A stretch of 64,000 nt of DNA from Brevundimonas sp. (lineage in GTDB: Bacteria; Pseudomonadota; Alphaproteobacteria; Caulobacterales; Caulobacteraceae), in NCBI RefSeq assembly GCF_019636155.1, contig NZ_JAHBYB010000006.1:124001-188000 (forward strand), in the 5' to 3' direction. The notes under the pieces were generated by a model. The model worked only from the letters and a program-made list of their open reading frames with translations, searched no databases and was not told the DNA's origin. Of this stretch, positions 1 to 11,151 are shown piece by piece (within the stretch, counting starts at the first letter, position 1; every line of letters begins with the position of its first letter). A program made the position numbers and the translations under genes.

Positions 1-823
1 TCATGTCGGAAAGCCGTCGGCCGGCGCGAACCAGAGACAAAGCGATCGGATCGCCCCCGACCAGCACGAGAATGCGCTCGCCCGCCGCCCACGGTCCTTC
101 GACGCCCCGCTCGCGCAGGGTCGCCACAAGTTGATCGTCAATGGTCTGGGCCGCACGCCGCAACGCCATCTCGCGCAAGGCCGTCAGGTTCTCGACCTTG
201 AAGAAGTTTTCCGAGGCCAGCCGCGCGGTCTCCGGCACATAGACCTTGCCCTCGGCCAGCCGCTTGCGCAGTTCATCGGGCGTGATGTCCACGACCTCGA
301 TGTCGTCGGCGCCGCTCAGGGCGCTGTCGGGCACGGCCTCGCGCTGGCGCACGCCGGTGATGCGCAACACCACGTCGGACAGACTTTCCAGGTGCTGCAC
401 GTTGAGCGTGGTCCAGACGTCGATGCCGGCGGACAGGATCTCCTCGACGTCCTGCCAGCGTTTGGGGTGGCGCGAGCCGGGGACGTTGGAATGGGCGTAT
501 TCATCGACCAGCAACAGGGCGGGCTTGCGCGCCAGCGCCGCGTCGATGTCGAACTCCATCAGGGCGCGGCCCTTGTAGTCGATAGGCCGGCGCGGCATCA
601 CCTCCATCCCGCGCAGCAGGCTCTCGGTCTCGCGCCGACCGTGGGTCTCGACCACTCCGACAACGACGTCGCCGCCCTCGGCCTTTCGGCGTCGGGCGGC
701 GCGCAGCATTTCGTAGGTCTTGCCGACCCCCGGCGACATGCCGAGGATCACCTTCAGCCGACCTCGCTTCGGTCGCGTCAGGGCGACCGGCGAGGGTTCG
801 GGATCGGGCGGCGCGGCGGGCAA
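1..823 (-). CDS. kdpD: Sensor histidine kinase KdpD, N-terminal part (cut by window edge)
   Basis: KdpD senses potassium limitation or osmotic stress and phosphorylates KdpE to switch on kdp. Only the N-terminal ~274 residues lie in the window. They carry the KdpD signature: a Walker A-like loop GMSPGVGKTYEML (about residues 28-40), a Walker B-type LLLVDEYAHSN (about 103-113) and the NVPGSRHPKRWQDV stretch, followed by the start of the UspA-like domain (ILVLVGGDP). The frame opens with a TTG just after the kdpC stop codon; no in-frame ATG lies between them, so the start is tentative. The membrane segments and kinase domain are outside the window. It is the last visible gene of the kdp operon. 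Confidence 0.9.
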   Translation of the reverse strand, partial: MPAAPPDPEPSPVALTRPKRGRLKVILGMSPGVGKTYEMLRAARRRKAEGGDVVVGVVETHGRRETESLLRGMEVMPRRPIDYKGRALMEFDIDAALARKPALLLVDEYAHSNVPGSRHPKRWQDVEEILSAGIDVWTTLNVQHLESLSDVVLRITGVRQREAVPDSALSGADDIEVVDITPDELRKRLAEGKVYVPETARLASENFFKVENLTALREMALRRAAQTIDDQLVATLRERGVEGPWAAGERILVLVGGDPIALSLVRAGRRLSDM

Positions 824-824
824 G

Positions 825-1403
825 TCAGGTCGCGGCGGGGAAGCGGGCGTCGAGTGCCCGGTTGGTCAGCAGCACGTTGACGCGCGGCTGGCCAATGAAG
901 CCGAGCAGGGCGCCCTCGGTGTTCGCGTCGATCACCTCCTGCACCACGCCCACATCCACACCTCTCGCCTGCGCCACGCGCGCCGCCTGGAGGCGAGCGT
1001 AGGCCGGCGAGATGTGGGGGTCGAGGCCCGAAGCCGAGGTGGTCACGGCGTCGGCCGGGATGACCGTCGCGCCGGTGTCGGCCCGGATAGCGTCGGCGTC
1101 GGTTTTGATGCGCTCGGCCAAGTCGGCGTTGAGCGGGCCCAGGTTCGAGCCCGACGAGGCCGAGGCGTCATACCCGTCGCCGGCGGCCGAGGGCCGGGGG
1201 TGCAGATAGCGCGCCTCGGCGAACGGCTGGCCGATCAGGGCCGAGCCGACGATCTGACCTTCGGCGTCGCGGATCAAGCTGCCGTCCGCCTGTGACGGGA
1301 AAGCCAGTTGAGCAATGCCCGTGATGCCAAAGGGATACGCGACGCCGAGCAAGAGGGTGAACAGCGCGACCATGACGATCGCGGGGCGGAGTTGGCTGAG
1401 CAT
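825..1403 (-). CDS. kdpC: Potassium-transporting ATPase subunit KdpC
   Basis: KdpC is the single-span periplasmic subunit that stabilises the KdpFABC potassium pump. The 192-aa protein has one N-terminal membrane segment (about residues 8-28, AIVMVALFTLLLGVAYPFGI), then family motifs GSALIGQPFAE, HPRPSAAGDGYDASASSGSN and, near the C-terminus, LLTNRALD. Length fits the family (~190 aa). Its stop codon sits immediately before the likely kdpD start. Unusually, it is separated from kdpB by a porin-like gene rather than following it directly. Confidence 0.96.
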   Translation of the reverse strand: MLSQLRPAIVMVALFTLLLGVAYPFGITGIAQLAFPSQADGSLIRDAEGQIVGSALIGQPFAEARYLHPRPSAAGDGYDASASSGSNLGPLNADLAERIKTDADAIRADTGATVIPADAVTTSASGLDPHISPAYARLQAARVAQARGVDVGVVQEVIDANTEGALLGFIGQPRVNVLLTNRALDARFPAAT

Positions 1404-1415
1404 GGGCGTCGTCCT

Positions 1416-2165
1416 CTAGAAGGCCGCCTTCAGCGAGGCCACGGCGCGGCTGCCGTAGATGTCGCCGAAGTCGTGCTCGTCGGTGTCGTGGTAGCGGACG
1501 TCCACGGCAAGGTTGTCGGTCAGCTGCCGGGCCACGCCCAGGTTCCAAGTCGTATAGTCGAAGTCCGACGACAGAAACTGACGTCCGACGGCACCTGAGA
1601 TCGTCCATTTATCGGCCGGCGAGAAGGCGGCGTTGGCCTCGACATAGGTCGCCTCGTCCTCGGCGGCGCCGAAGAAGTCGGGCGACCAGTAAACCGCCGC
1701 GCCGATTGTGGCCGGGCCGATGGCGCGCGAGGCCGCGACCTTGGCCTCGACATAGTCATAGTCCGCGCCGTTCGGCTGGCCGGTGTAGAAATAGCCGACC
1801 GCGCCGAAGTCCCAGTTCCAGCCCGCGAACTCGGACCGGATTCCGGCATAGACATCGATCTCGGCGTTGGTATCCGGATCGCCGGGGAAGGCGACGTTGG
1901 AGGCCCAGGCGCCCGCGTGGAAGGCACCGCTGGTCAGATCGACGCCGCCCGAGATCGCGGCGTCCTCCTCGGTCTGGCTGACGCCCCGGAAGACGTAGTC
2001 AGAGCCGACGGCGACGTTCCAGGCGATCGCAGGACTGGAGGGCTCGGCGACCGTCTGGGCGTCGGCTTCGGAGGCGATGCCCCAGACGACCAGAGCGACC
2101 AGACAGGCGCCGGCGAACCAGACGTCGTTACGGCCAGAAGCCTTGAGTTGGGTTTTGCGGGTCAT
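1416..2165 (-). CDS. TorF/Gcw_chp-family putative outer-membrane porin inside the kdp operon
   Basis: The 249-aa product starts with a long signal peptide (about residues 1-37, ending in SEADAQ). The rest looks like a small beta-barrel of the Gcw_chp/TorF putative porin family: an opening block of the type WNVAVGSDYVFRGVSQT, alternating aromatic strands such as GWNWDFGAVGYFYTG, and a C-terminal strand ending in Phe (AVASLKAAF). The ATG was chosen because it has a purine-rich GAGAG upstream and begins a classic signal sequence; the longer open frame upstream lies over kdpB in another frame. It lies between kdpB (26 bp) and kdpC (12 bp) on the same strand, so co-transcription is likely. A role in outer-membrane passage of K+ is inference only. 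Confidence 0.85.
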   Translation of the reverse strand: MTRKTQLKASGRNDVWFAGACLVALVVWGIASEADAQTVAEPSSPAIAWNVAVGSDYVFRGVSQTEEDAAISGGVDLTSGAFHAGAWASNVAFPGDPDTNAEIDVYAGIRSEFAGWNWDFGAVGYFYTGQPNGADYDYVEAKVAASRAIGPATIGAAVYWSPDFFGAAEDEATYVEANAAFSPADKWTISGAVGRQFLSSDFDYTTWNLGVARQLTDNLAVDVRYHDTDEHDFGDIYGSRAVASLKAAF

Positions 2166-2191
2166 GGAAATCTCTCTGATGCTTGAACCGG

Positions 2192-4261
<2,070 letters not shown>

Positions 4262-4275
4262 GTCAGGGGTCCGGA

Positions 4276-5985
4276 TCAAAGCCCGGCCACCACGCCCAGC
4301 ACCTGGAAGTGCTCGACGAGGGGGCCAAGGGCGAGGGCGGGGAAGAACTGCAACCCGCCGAGGATGAGGATGACGCCTATCACCAGGCCGATGAACAGCG
4401 GCCCGTGGGTCGGCAGGGTGCCGGTGCTCGGCGCCAGCTTGGGCTTGACGACCAGGCTGCCCGCGATGGCGAGCACCACGACGGCGGGAACGAAACGGCC
4501 CATCAGCATGGCGATGCCCAGGGTCGTGTTCCACCACGGTGCGTTGGCGGTCAGGCCGGCGAAGGCCGAGCCGTTATTCCCGGCCGCTGAGGTGTAGGCG
4601 TAGAGCATCTCGGACAGACCGTGCGGACCATCGTTCAGCAGCCCGGCCAAGGCCGTCGGCAGGACCGCGGCGATGGCGGTGAAGCCGAGCACCGCGAGCG
4701 GCAGCACCAGCACCGCGATCATGGCGAACTGGATTTCCCGCGCCTCGATCTTCTTGCCCAAATACTCCGGGGTCCGCCCGACCATCAGGCCGGCGACGAA
4801 CACCGACAGCACAGCCATGACGACCATGATGGCGATGCCCGAGCCGATGCCGCCGGGCAGGATTTCGCCCAGCTGCATCAGAAACATCTGCACCGCGCCG
4901 CCCAGCGGCATGTAGCTGGCGTGCATGGAGTTGACCGAGCCGTTGGAGGCGCCAGTGGTTTGCACCGCCCAGGCGACCGAGGCCGGGACCCCGAAGCGGA
5001 CCTCCTTGCCTTCCATGTTGGCCGAGGCATCGACCCCGGCCGCGACTAGCGCCGGCGCCGGCTGGGACTCGATGGCATACATGGCCGCGCCTGAAAGGCT
5101 GAGCAGGACGAGGGCCGCGACGGCGAGCGCCCGCACGTCCTTCCTCGCAAGAACGCTTCGGCCGAAGGCGAAGAAGGCCGCCCAGCCGAGCACGTTGATC
5201 GAGATGGCGGTGATCAAATTGGTCAGCGGCGTGGGGTTCTCGAACGGGTGCGCCGAGTTGACGTTGAAGACGCCGCCGCCGTTGATGCCCAGTTGCTTGA
5301 TGGCCAGCTGGCTGGCGGTCGGGAACAGGGACAGGGTCTGGGACCCGCCTTCGAGCCCCGTGGCAGTGGCCGAGGCCGCCAGGGTCTGGGTTACGCCCAG
5401 GCCTACCAAGGTAAGGGCCACAACGATGGACAGAGGCAGCAGCACCCACAGGGTGGTGCGGGTCATGTCGGCCCAGAAATTGCCGACGCCCTCGCCGCGA
5501 CTGGCGACGAACGCCCGCGCCAAGGCGGCGGCAAGGGTCGCGCCGGTCGCGGCCGAAAGGAAGTTCTGGACCGTCAGGCCGGTCATCTGGGTCAGCGTCG
5601 ACATCGTCGTTTCGCCGCCATACGACTGCCAATTGGTGTTGGTGACGAAGCTGACGGCGGTGTTGAAGGCCAGATGCGGCGACAGGCCCTCGAACCCCTG
5701 CGGGTTCATCGGCAAGCCGCCCTGCATCCGGAGGATAGCGTAGAGGAACAGGAAGCCTGCCGCGTTAAACGCCAGCAAGGCCCCGGCATAGCCGAGCCAG
5801 CCCTGGCTATGCGCTGGGTTCACCCCGGCGGCGCGGTAGAACAGGCCTTCGACCGGCTTCATCACCGGATCGAGCCAGGTGCGCTCGCCGTTCCAGACGC
5901 GCGACATGTAGAGGCCAATGGGCCAGCCGATCAGGGCGGCCAGTCCGATCGTCAGGGCGATCTCCGCCCATCCTTGAATGTTCAT
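4276..5985 (-). CDS. kdpA: Potassium-transporting ATPase subunit KdpA
   Basis: KdpA is the channel-like K+-binding subunit of KdpFABC, related to Trk/Ktr superfamily transporters. The 569-aa length is typical. Many membrane spans are visible, as are conserved pore-loop regions including [11 protein letters not shown] and [13 protein letters not shown]. It begins with ATG 13 bp after the kdpF stop codon, preceded by the Shine-Dalgarno-like AGGAG. kdpB follows after 14 bp, so the subunits are made from one transcript. Confidence 0.97.
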   Translation of the reverse strand: MNIQGWAEIALTIGLAALIGWPIGLYMSRVWNGERTWLDPVMKPVEGLFYRAAGVNPAHSQGWLGYAGALLAFNAAGFLFLYAILRMQGGLPMNPQGFEGLSPHLAFNTAVSFVTNTNWQSYGGETTMSTLTQMTGLTVQNFLSAATGATLAAALARAFVASRGEGVGNFWADMTRTTLWVLLPLSIVVALTLVGLGVTQTLAASATATGLEGGSQTLSLFPTASQLAIKQLGINGGGVFNVNSAHPFENPTPLTNLITAISINVLGWAAFFAFGRSVLARKDVRALAVAALVLLSLSGAAMYAIESQPAPALVAAGVDASANMEGKEVRFGVPASVAWAVQTTGASNGSVNSMHASYMPLGGAVQMFLMQLGEILPGGIGSGIAIMVVMAVLSVFVAGLMVGRTPEYLGKKIEAREIQFAMIAVLVLPLAVLGFTAIAAVLPTALAGLLNDGPHGLSEMLYAYTSAAGNNGSAFAGLTANAPWWNTTLGIAMLMGRFVPAVVVLAIAGSLVVKPKLAPSTGTLPTHGPLFIGLVIGVILILGGLQFFPALALGPLVEHFQVLGVVAGL

Positions 5986-5998
5986 GACAGCGGCTCCT

Positions 5999-6085
5999 TC
6001 AGAACCGCTCGGGGCGCAGCAGCGCCGCGACCATGTAGACGGCGACGACGACCGCGCCGACGCCCCAGAGTATGGCGACCAGCAT
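5999..6085 (-). CDS. kdpF: KdpF, small membrane subunit of the K+ pump
   Basis: This 28-aa ORF encodes a single hydrophobic helix flanked by a short C-terminal basic tail (ending LLRPERF), matching KdpF in size, pattern and position directly before kdpA. KdpF stabilises the KdpABC complex in the inner membrane. The start codon ATG lies 2 nt after the stop of another tiny membrane ORF, suggesting translational coupling. It is too short to be caught by usual ORF length cut-offs. Confidence 0.85.
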   Translation of the reverse strand: MLVAILWGVGAVVVAVYMVAALLRPERF

Positions 6086-6087
6086 CG

Positions 6088-6171
6088 TCACACCCGCTTC
6101 AGGGCAGCAGCGAGAACGGCGAAGGCGACAAACGCCCCGCCGCCCAACGCCAGAAAGATCAGATCGGCCAT
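6088..6171 (-). CDS. 27-aa single-helix membrane peptide at the head of the kdp operon
   Basis: The ORF reads MADLIFLALGGGAFVAFA, then a hydrophobic run ending ALKRV. It is predicted to be one membrane helix with a positively charged end. It stops 2 nt before the kdpF start and is the first ORF of the kdp operon. Short hydrophobic ORFs beginning with a DLIFLAL-like sequence recur, as far as I recall, before kdpF/kdpA in other bacteria, but the function is not established to my knowledge. It could be an extra small subunit, a leader peptide or a KdpF paralogue. A GGTGTCGGC leader precedes the ATG, so its ribosome site is weak. Confidence 0.55.
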   Translation of the reverse strand: MADLIFLALGGGAFVAFAVLAAALKRV

Positions 6172-6418
6172 GCCGACACCTCCAGCCTTAGTTCAAGGCT
6201 GGGTTTGATCATCGAGCCGCGTTAGCGCGCGATACGGATCGTCGCCGCTGGCATAAGGAAATCGTAATGACGCCTCCAGGCCAGCGGATCGACCGCGACC
6301 CGTTGGACGCAGCGCAGAAATTTGCTACGTTTTCGGGGCTCACACCACTCCGGTGCGAGCAGTCTCACGGAGGTGGTTTGAGCGGTGGTTTGACGTGCTC
6401 TGACATTTTCTGGGCGGG

Positions 6419-6442
6419 AATGGCTCAATGGTCTGGGCCATT
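6419..6442. repeat. Imperfect hairpin (AATGGC...GCCATT)
   Basis: The arms AATGGC and GCCATT pair with further matches inside, giving an imperfect palindrome of 24 bp. The sequence that follows on the plus strand (TTGATTCGTAA) resembles a tRNA anticodon region, but no full tRNA can be folded. Confidence 0.4.
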
Positions 6443-6481
6443 GATTCGTAAAAAGAATTGATCTCTTTTTCCTTGCTGAGT

Positions 6482-6504
6482 CCTTCTCCCACAAGGGGAG
6501 AAGG
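6482..6504. repeat. REP-like hairpin, CCTTCTCCC type
   Basis: Arms CCTTCTCCC and GGGGAGAAGG flank a short ACAA loop. A near-identical copy with GCAA loop lies at 7414-7436. The shared sequence and loop style suggest a dispersed palindromic repeat family rather than chance. Confidence 0.65.
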
Positions 6505-6514
6505 CTTGTTGGTT

Positions 6515-6608
6515 GCCCTATGCTCGCGACGCGGTCGCTCGCGGCTTGAGGGCAATGGCCTGCCCTATGCTCGCCGCGCGGCGGCTCGCGGCTTGAGGGC
6601 GGAATTGG
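6515..6608. repeat. Two tandem copies of a 47-bp repeat
   Basis: The unit begins GCCCTATGCTCGC and contains GCTCGCGGCTTGAGGGC near its end. Copy one (6515-6561) and copy two (6562-6608) differ at only a few positions. Each unit contains the inverted arms GCGA/TCGC around a CGCG core. It follows directly after a REP-like hairpin. Confidence 0.7.
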
Positions 6609-7100
6609 CGGCGTCTTCGCCAGCGGATGCTTGCGAAGTTCGGGAAGGCGGCGGAGCGTCGGGCCTTCGCCCGGCTGGGATGTATGAGTGCCGTGTTCGG
6701 CGAGAGGTCTGACGCTCCGCACGGAGGGTTTCCACGAGCTCGGGGCGGGCGCCGATCTTTTCGGCTACTCCCGGTGGCCCGCGGCGGGCGGGGAGGTCCA
6801 ACGAACCCCTCCCGGAACGGCCAGAGTAACCCCCTCGGCCCTCCCTCGGTCGCCGGACCCGTCGCCAATGACTGTCCGATCCGACGACCGCAGGCCCGTG
6901 TGTGTGAGTGACACGCACAGCCCCGCTTCCTCCGCTCCCGCCGCCGCGAAGTCGCTGGCCTCGCGGCCTCCCCATGCGACGGGACCGGGGGAGTATAGGG
7001 CCGGGGCGAACCAAGGCGTGCGGGATGGGGCTAGCGATGGGGATTTGTGAGCGGGGTCAGGGGGCTAGGTTCCTTGGCGCGCGCAGTTGGCGGTCCTGAC

Positions 7101-7121
7101 CCCTCTCCCGTTGGGAGAGGG
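7101..7121. repeat. REP-like hairpin, CCCTCTCCC type
   Basis: Perfect arms CCCTCTCCC and GGGAGAGGG around a GTT loop. A sister copy with CAT at its centre lies at 7254-7274. Confidence 0.65.
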
Positions 7122-7156
7122 CTTGAGGCTCGCAGAGCGTAGCGATGCGCATAGCC

Positions 7157-7212
7157 GAAAGGGTGAGGGGTTACGGCGCCCGCCCGGTGAGAGCGAAACC
7201 CCTCACCCTTTC
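7157..7212. repeat. Long inverted repeat, GAAAGGGTGAGGGGTT arms
   Basis: The left arm GAAAGGGTGAGGGGTT (from 7157) is mirrored by AAACCCCTCACCCTTTC (ending 7212), with about 25 bp between. It sits between the two CCCTCTCCC-type hairpins and probably forms part of one larger composite repeat. Confidence 0.6.
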
Positions 7213-7253
7213 ACGCAAGTCCAATCGCCCTGACGGGCTCTTGGGCGTTCAAG

Positions 7254-7274
7254 CCCTCTCCCCATGGGAGAGGG
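7254..7274. repeat. REP-like hairpin, CCCTCTCCC type (second copy)
   Basis: Perfect arms CCCTCTCCC and GGGAGAGGG with CAT at the centre. It is the second member of the same family as 7101-7121. Confidence 0.65.
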
Positions 7275-7413
7275 AGGAGTGTGTGAGGTCGAAGGTCGGA
7301 ATGTGGGGTGGCTCCCTCCCTCCTGAGGGGTGAGGATTTTGGGACGGCTCTTCCGGGCGAGGTCGGATGAAGAGGTCGAGCCGGCCCTGTCCGTGCGATC
7401 CCTCATCCGTCAG

Positions 7414-7436
7414 CCTTCTCCCGCAAGGGGAGAAGG
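7414..7436. repeat. REP-like hairpin, CCTTCTCCC type (second copy)
   Basis: Arms CCTTCTCCC and GGGGAGAAGG around GCAA, matching 6482-6504. It ends 14 bp before the next gene, so it would lie in or near that gene's leader. Confidence 0.65.
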
Positions 7437-7450
7437 GCTATCTCGATTCA

Positions 7451-8062
7451 ATGTCCCTGCGCCCCCTCTTCGTCACCCAGGTCTATGAGGCCAGCCTCGC
7501 CGATGCGCCCGGCTTCGGCGACTTCAACGCCGGCATGGCCGAGGCCTGCCGCATGCTGGCGGTCGAGGATGGGGCCGGGCGCGCCTGGTGCCGGGCGCAC
7601 GGCTATCGCGGCTACACCTCCTATGGCTCCCTGACCGACCTGCCCCAGCGCCTGCCCGAGTTCGCCGAGTTGAAACGGCATCTGGACCGGCACGCCCTGG
7701 CCTATGCCCGCGCCCTGAATTTCGACCTGGCGCGCAAGCCGCGGCTGGACAATCTGTGGGTCAACATCCTCAAGCCCGGCGGCGGCCACACCGGCCACAT
7801 CCACCCCCACGCCTTCCTGTCTGGCACCGTCTATGTCGAGGTTCCCGACGGCGCCTCGGCCCTGAAACTGGAAGACCCGCGCCTGGCCATGATGATGGCC
7901 CGCCCGGGCGTCCACGCCGACGCGCCCGAGGCCGAGCAGCCCTTTGTCTATCTGGCGCCCCGCGCCGGGACGGTGCTGATGTGGGAAAGCTGGCTGCGGC
8001 ACGAGGTGCCGGTGAATGGGGCGAAGTCAGAGCGGATCTCGATCAGCTTCAACTACGCCTGA
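7451..8062 (+). CDS. 2OG-Fe(II) oxygenase-like protein (TIGR02466 family)
   Basis: The 203-aa product resembles the TIGR02466/2OG-FeII_Oxy_5 group of putative 2-oxoglutarate, iron(II)-dependent dioxygenases. Visible features are [20 protein letters not shown], then the His-rich [17 protein letters not shown] (iron-binding region), a late His in [10 protein letters not shown] and an Arg in [10 protein letters not shown] that would hold 2-oxoglutarate. ATG at 7451 was chosen because the frame upstream runs through a repeat hairpin. The substrate is unknown for the family. It stands alone between the repeat region and ettA. Confidence 0.75.
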   Translation: MSLRPLFVTQVYEASLADAPGFGDFNAGMAEACRMLAVEDGAGRAWCRAHGYRGYTSYGSLTDLPQRLPEFAELKRHLDRHALAYARALNFDLARKPRLDNLWVNILKPGGGHTGHIHPHAFLSGTVYVEVPDGASALKLEDPRLAMMMARPGVHADAPEAEQPFVYLAPRAGTVLMWESWLRHEVPVNGAKSERISISFNYA

Positions 8063-8177
8063 CGCGCCATCAAACCGCCCTGCCCTGCGGCTAGTCATTT
8101 GCCCTGACGCGGCGCGGCGGCTACATCCCGCGCCACACTCCCCCACGTTCGGACAGAGACAGGGCGCACCGCACCCC

Positions 8178-9845
<1,668 letters not shown>

Positions 9846-9860
9846 TGTAGGATGCGGGGC

Positions 9861-10094
9861 ATGAACGATCTTCTGTCCCGCATCACCCTCGAAGACGGCA
9901 AGCGCAGCGGACGGCCCTGTATCCGGGGGTTGCGCATCGCCGTTCACGACATCCTCGGCTGGCTGGCCGCCGGAATGACCGAAGCGGAAATCCTGGCGGA
10001 CTATGACGAGTTGGAGCGCGACGACCTGAGGGCCGCCCTGGCCTATGCCGCCCAGGCGCTGGACCATTCGATCATTACGGTCGCGGCGGCTTGA
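9861..10094 (+). CDS. DUF433 antitoxin-like protein
   Basis: The 77-aa protein is a clear DUF433 member, with the block GRPCIRGLRIAVHDILGWLA and the tail ERDDLRAALAYAAQAL. DUF433 proteins are usually the antitoxin half of pairs with DUF5615 PIN-like toxins. The start at 9861 is favoured by an AGGA about 10 nt upstream; an in-frame ATG 9 nt earlier is possible. The stop overlaps the TTG start of a shortened toxin reading frame, so this antitoxin may no longer have a working partner. Confidence 0.8.
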   Translation: MNDLLSRITLEDGKRSGRPCIRGLRIAVHDILGWLAAGMTEAEILADYDELERDDLRAALAYAAQALDHSIITVAAA

Positions 10095-10222
10095 AATTCC
10101 TGCTGGATGAGCACCTGTCCATCGGGCTCGTCGCCGTCATCGTCGGCCTTGGACATGAGGCATGGCCAAGGCTGATCGCGTCCCTGACCGCCGGCGACAC
10201 CATTGTGGAAGTCCGCCCATGA
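10091..10222 (+). pseudogene. Truncated DUF5615 PIN-like toxin remnant
   Basis: A TTG-started frame of 43 codons begins LKFLLDEHLSIGLVAVI, the hallmark start of DUF5615 toxins (usual form MKFLLDENLS). It continues GLGHEAWP and then jumps to an ending LIASLTAGDTIVEVRP that resembles the family C-terminus. Intact members are about 100-120 aa, so the middle, which should hold most of the acidic PIN residues, is missing. An internal in-frame deletion is the simplest reading. It overlaps the DUF433 stop codon and the start of the next gene (ATGA). Confidence 0.6.
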
Positions 10223-11145
10223 CCGACCGCCCCGCGATCCTGATCATGCAGCGGCACCTGGCGCCGCTGACGGCCTTTCTGGAGAGCCAGTATGTCGTCT
10301 ATCGCTTCTGGGAAGGGCCGCCGGTCGAGGCCCAGGACGATATCCGCGCCCTGGTGGTGGCGGGCGAGTTCCCGCTGGACAAGGCGCTGATCGAACGGCT
10401 GCCGAACCTGGTGCATATCGCCTGTTTCACCGCGGGCTATGAGCAGATCGACGTCGACTGGTGCCGCGCGCGGGGGCTGGTCGTCAGCCATGCGCCGGGA
10501 GTCAATCATGAGGACGTGGCCGATCACGCCCTGGCCCTGATCCTGGCCGCGCGGCGGCAGATCACAGCCGGCGACCGGCAGGTGCGGGCCGGCGGCTGGA
10601 CCAGCGAGTCCAAGACCATAACCCCCAGCCTGAAGGACCAGCGCGTCGGCGTCGTCGGCCTGGGGGCCATCGGCGAGGCGGTGGCGCGGCGGTGCGAGGC
10701 CCTGCGGATGCGGGCGGCCTGGTGGGGGCCGCGCGCCAAGGACGCCGCCTGGCCCATGGCCGCCTCCCTGCTGGACCTGGCGCGGGACAGCGACATCCTG
10801 GTGGTGGCCTGTCGGGCCGACGACGACAATCGGGGCCTGATCTCGCGCGAGGTGATCGACGCCCTGGGGCCGGACGGCCTGCTGGTCAATGTCGCGCGCG
10901 GGCAGCTGGTGAACGAGGAGGCCCTGGTCGAGGCCCTGGCCGCCGGCCGCCTGGGCGGGGCGGCCCTGGACGTATTCGAGCCGGAACCGACCGATCCTGC
11001 CCGCTGGGCGGACCTGCCGAACGTGGTGCTGACGCCGCACACGGCCGGGGCCACGACCCAGGCGGTTCAGGCCATGCTGATGCTGCTGCTGCAGAACCTG
11101 GACGCCGGGCTGAACGGGCGCCCGCTGGCGACGCCCGTCCCCTGA
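10219..11145 (+). CDS. D-2-hydroxyacid dehydrogenase (glyoxylate/hydroxypyruvate reductase type)
   Basis: The 308-aa protein belongs to the NAD(P)-dependent D-isomer 2-hydroxyacid dehydrogenases. It has the nucleotide-binding motif GVVGLGAIGEAVARR near the middle, the conserved NVARGQLVNEEALVEAL, then ALDVFEPEP and the catalytic His region VLTPHTAGAT. Members reduce 2-keto acids such as glyoxylate or hydroxypyruvate; the actual substrate cannot be told. The start (MTDRPAILIM) overlaps the stop of the toxin remnant as ATGA, and the open frame further upstream belongs to that remnant region. Confidence 0.88.
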   Translation: MTDRPAILIMQRHLAPLTAFLESQYVVYRFWEGPPVEAQDDIRALVVAGEFPLDKALIERLPNLVHIACFTAGYEQIDVDWCRARGLVVSHAPGVNHEDVADHALALILAARRQITAGDRQVRAGGWTSESKTITPSLKDQRVGVVGLGAIGEAVARRCEALRMRAAWWGPRAKDAAWPMAASLLDLARDSDILVVACRADDDNRGLISREVIDALGPDGLLVNVARGQLVNEEALVEALAAGRLGGAALDVFEPEPTDPARWADLPNVVLTPHTAGATTQAVQAMLMLLLQNLDAGLNGRPLATPVP

Positions 11146-11151
11146 AGGCCC

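Larger units (their letters stand above)
6172..7450. other. Long intergenic region rich in hairpin repeats
   Basis: About 1.28 kb separates the kdp operon from the next gene. Apparent ORFs here lack ribosome sites, have no recognisable domain and run through repeats, so none is annotated. It holds four REP-like hairpins, a 47-bp tandem repeat, a long inverted repeat and a GC-rich, hairpin-dense section at about 6620-7000. A TATACT hexamer near 6996 on the minus strand could be a -10 element for an RNA from that section, but no known RNA family was recognised. The promoter of the kdp operon must lie next to 6172. Confidence 0.6.

Noticed and set aside
6620..7000. RNase P RNA, 6S RNA, tmRNA or SRP RNA
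   Set aside because: Signature elements such as the GAGGAAAGTC block of RNase P RNA, the tmRNA tag codons and the SRP GGAA-tetraloop helix are absent.
6222..7014. Overlapping short frames in the repeat-rich region
   Set aside because: They are Arg/Pro/Ser-rich, pass through repeats and lack ribosome sites or recognisable domains.
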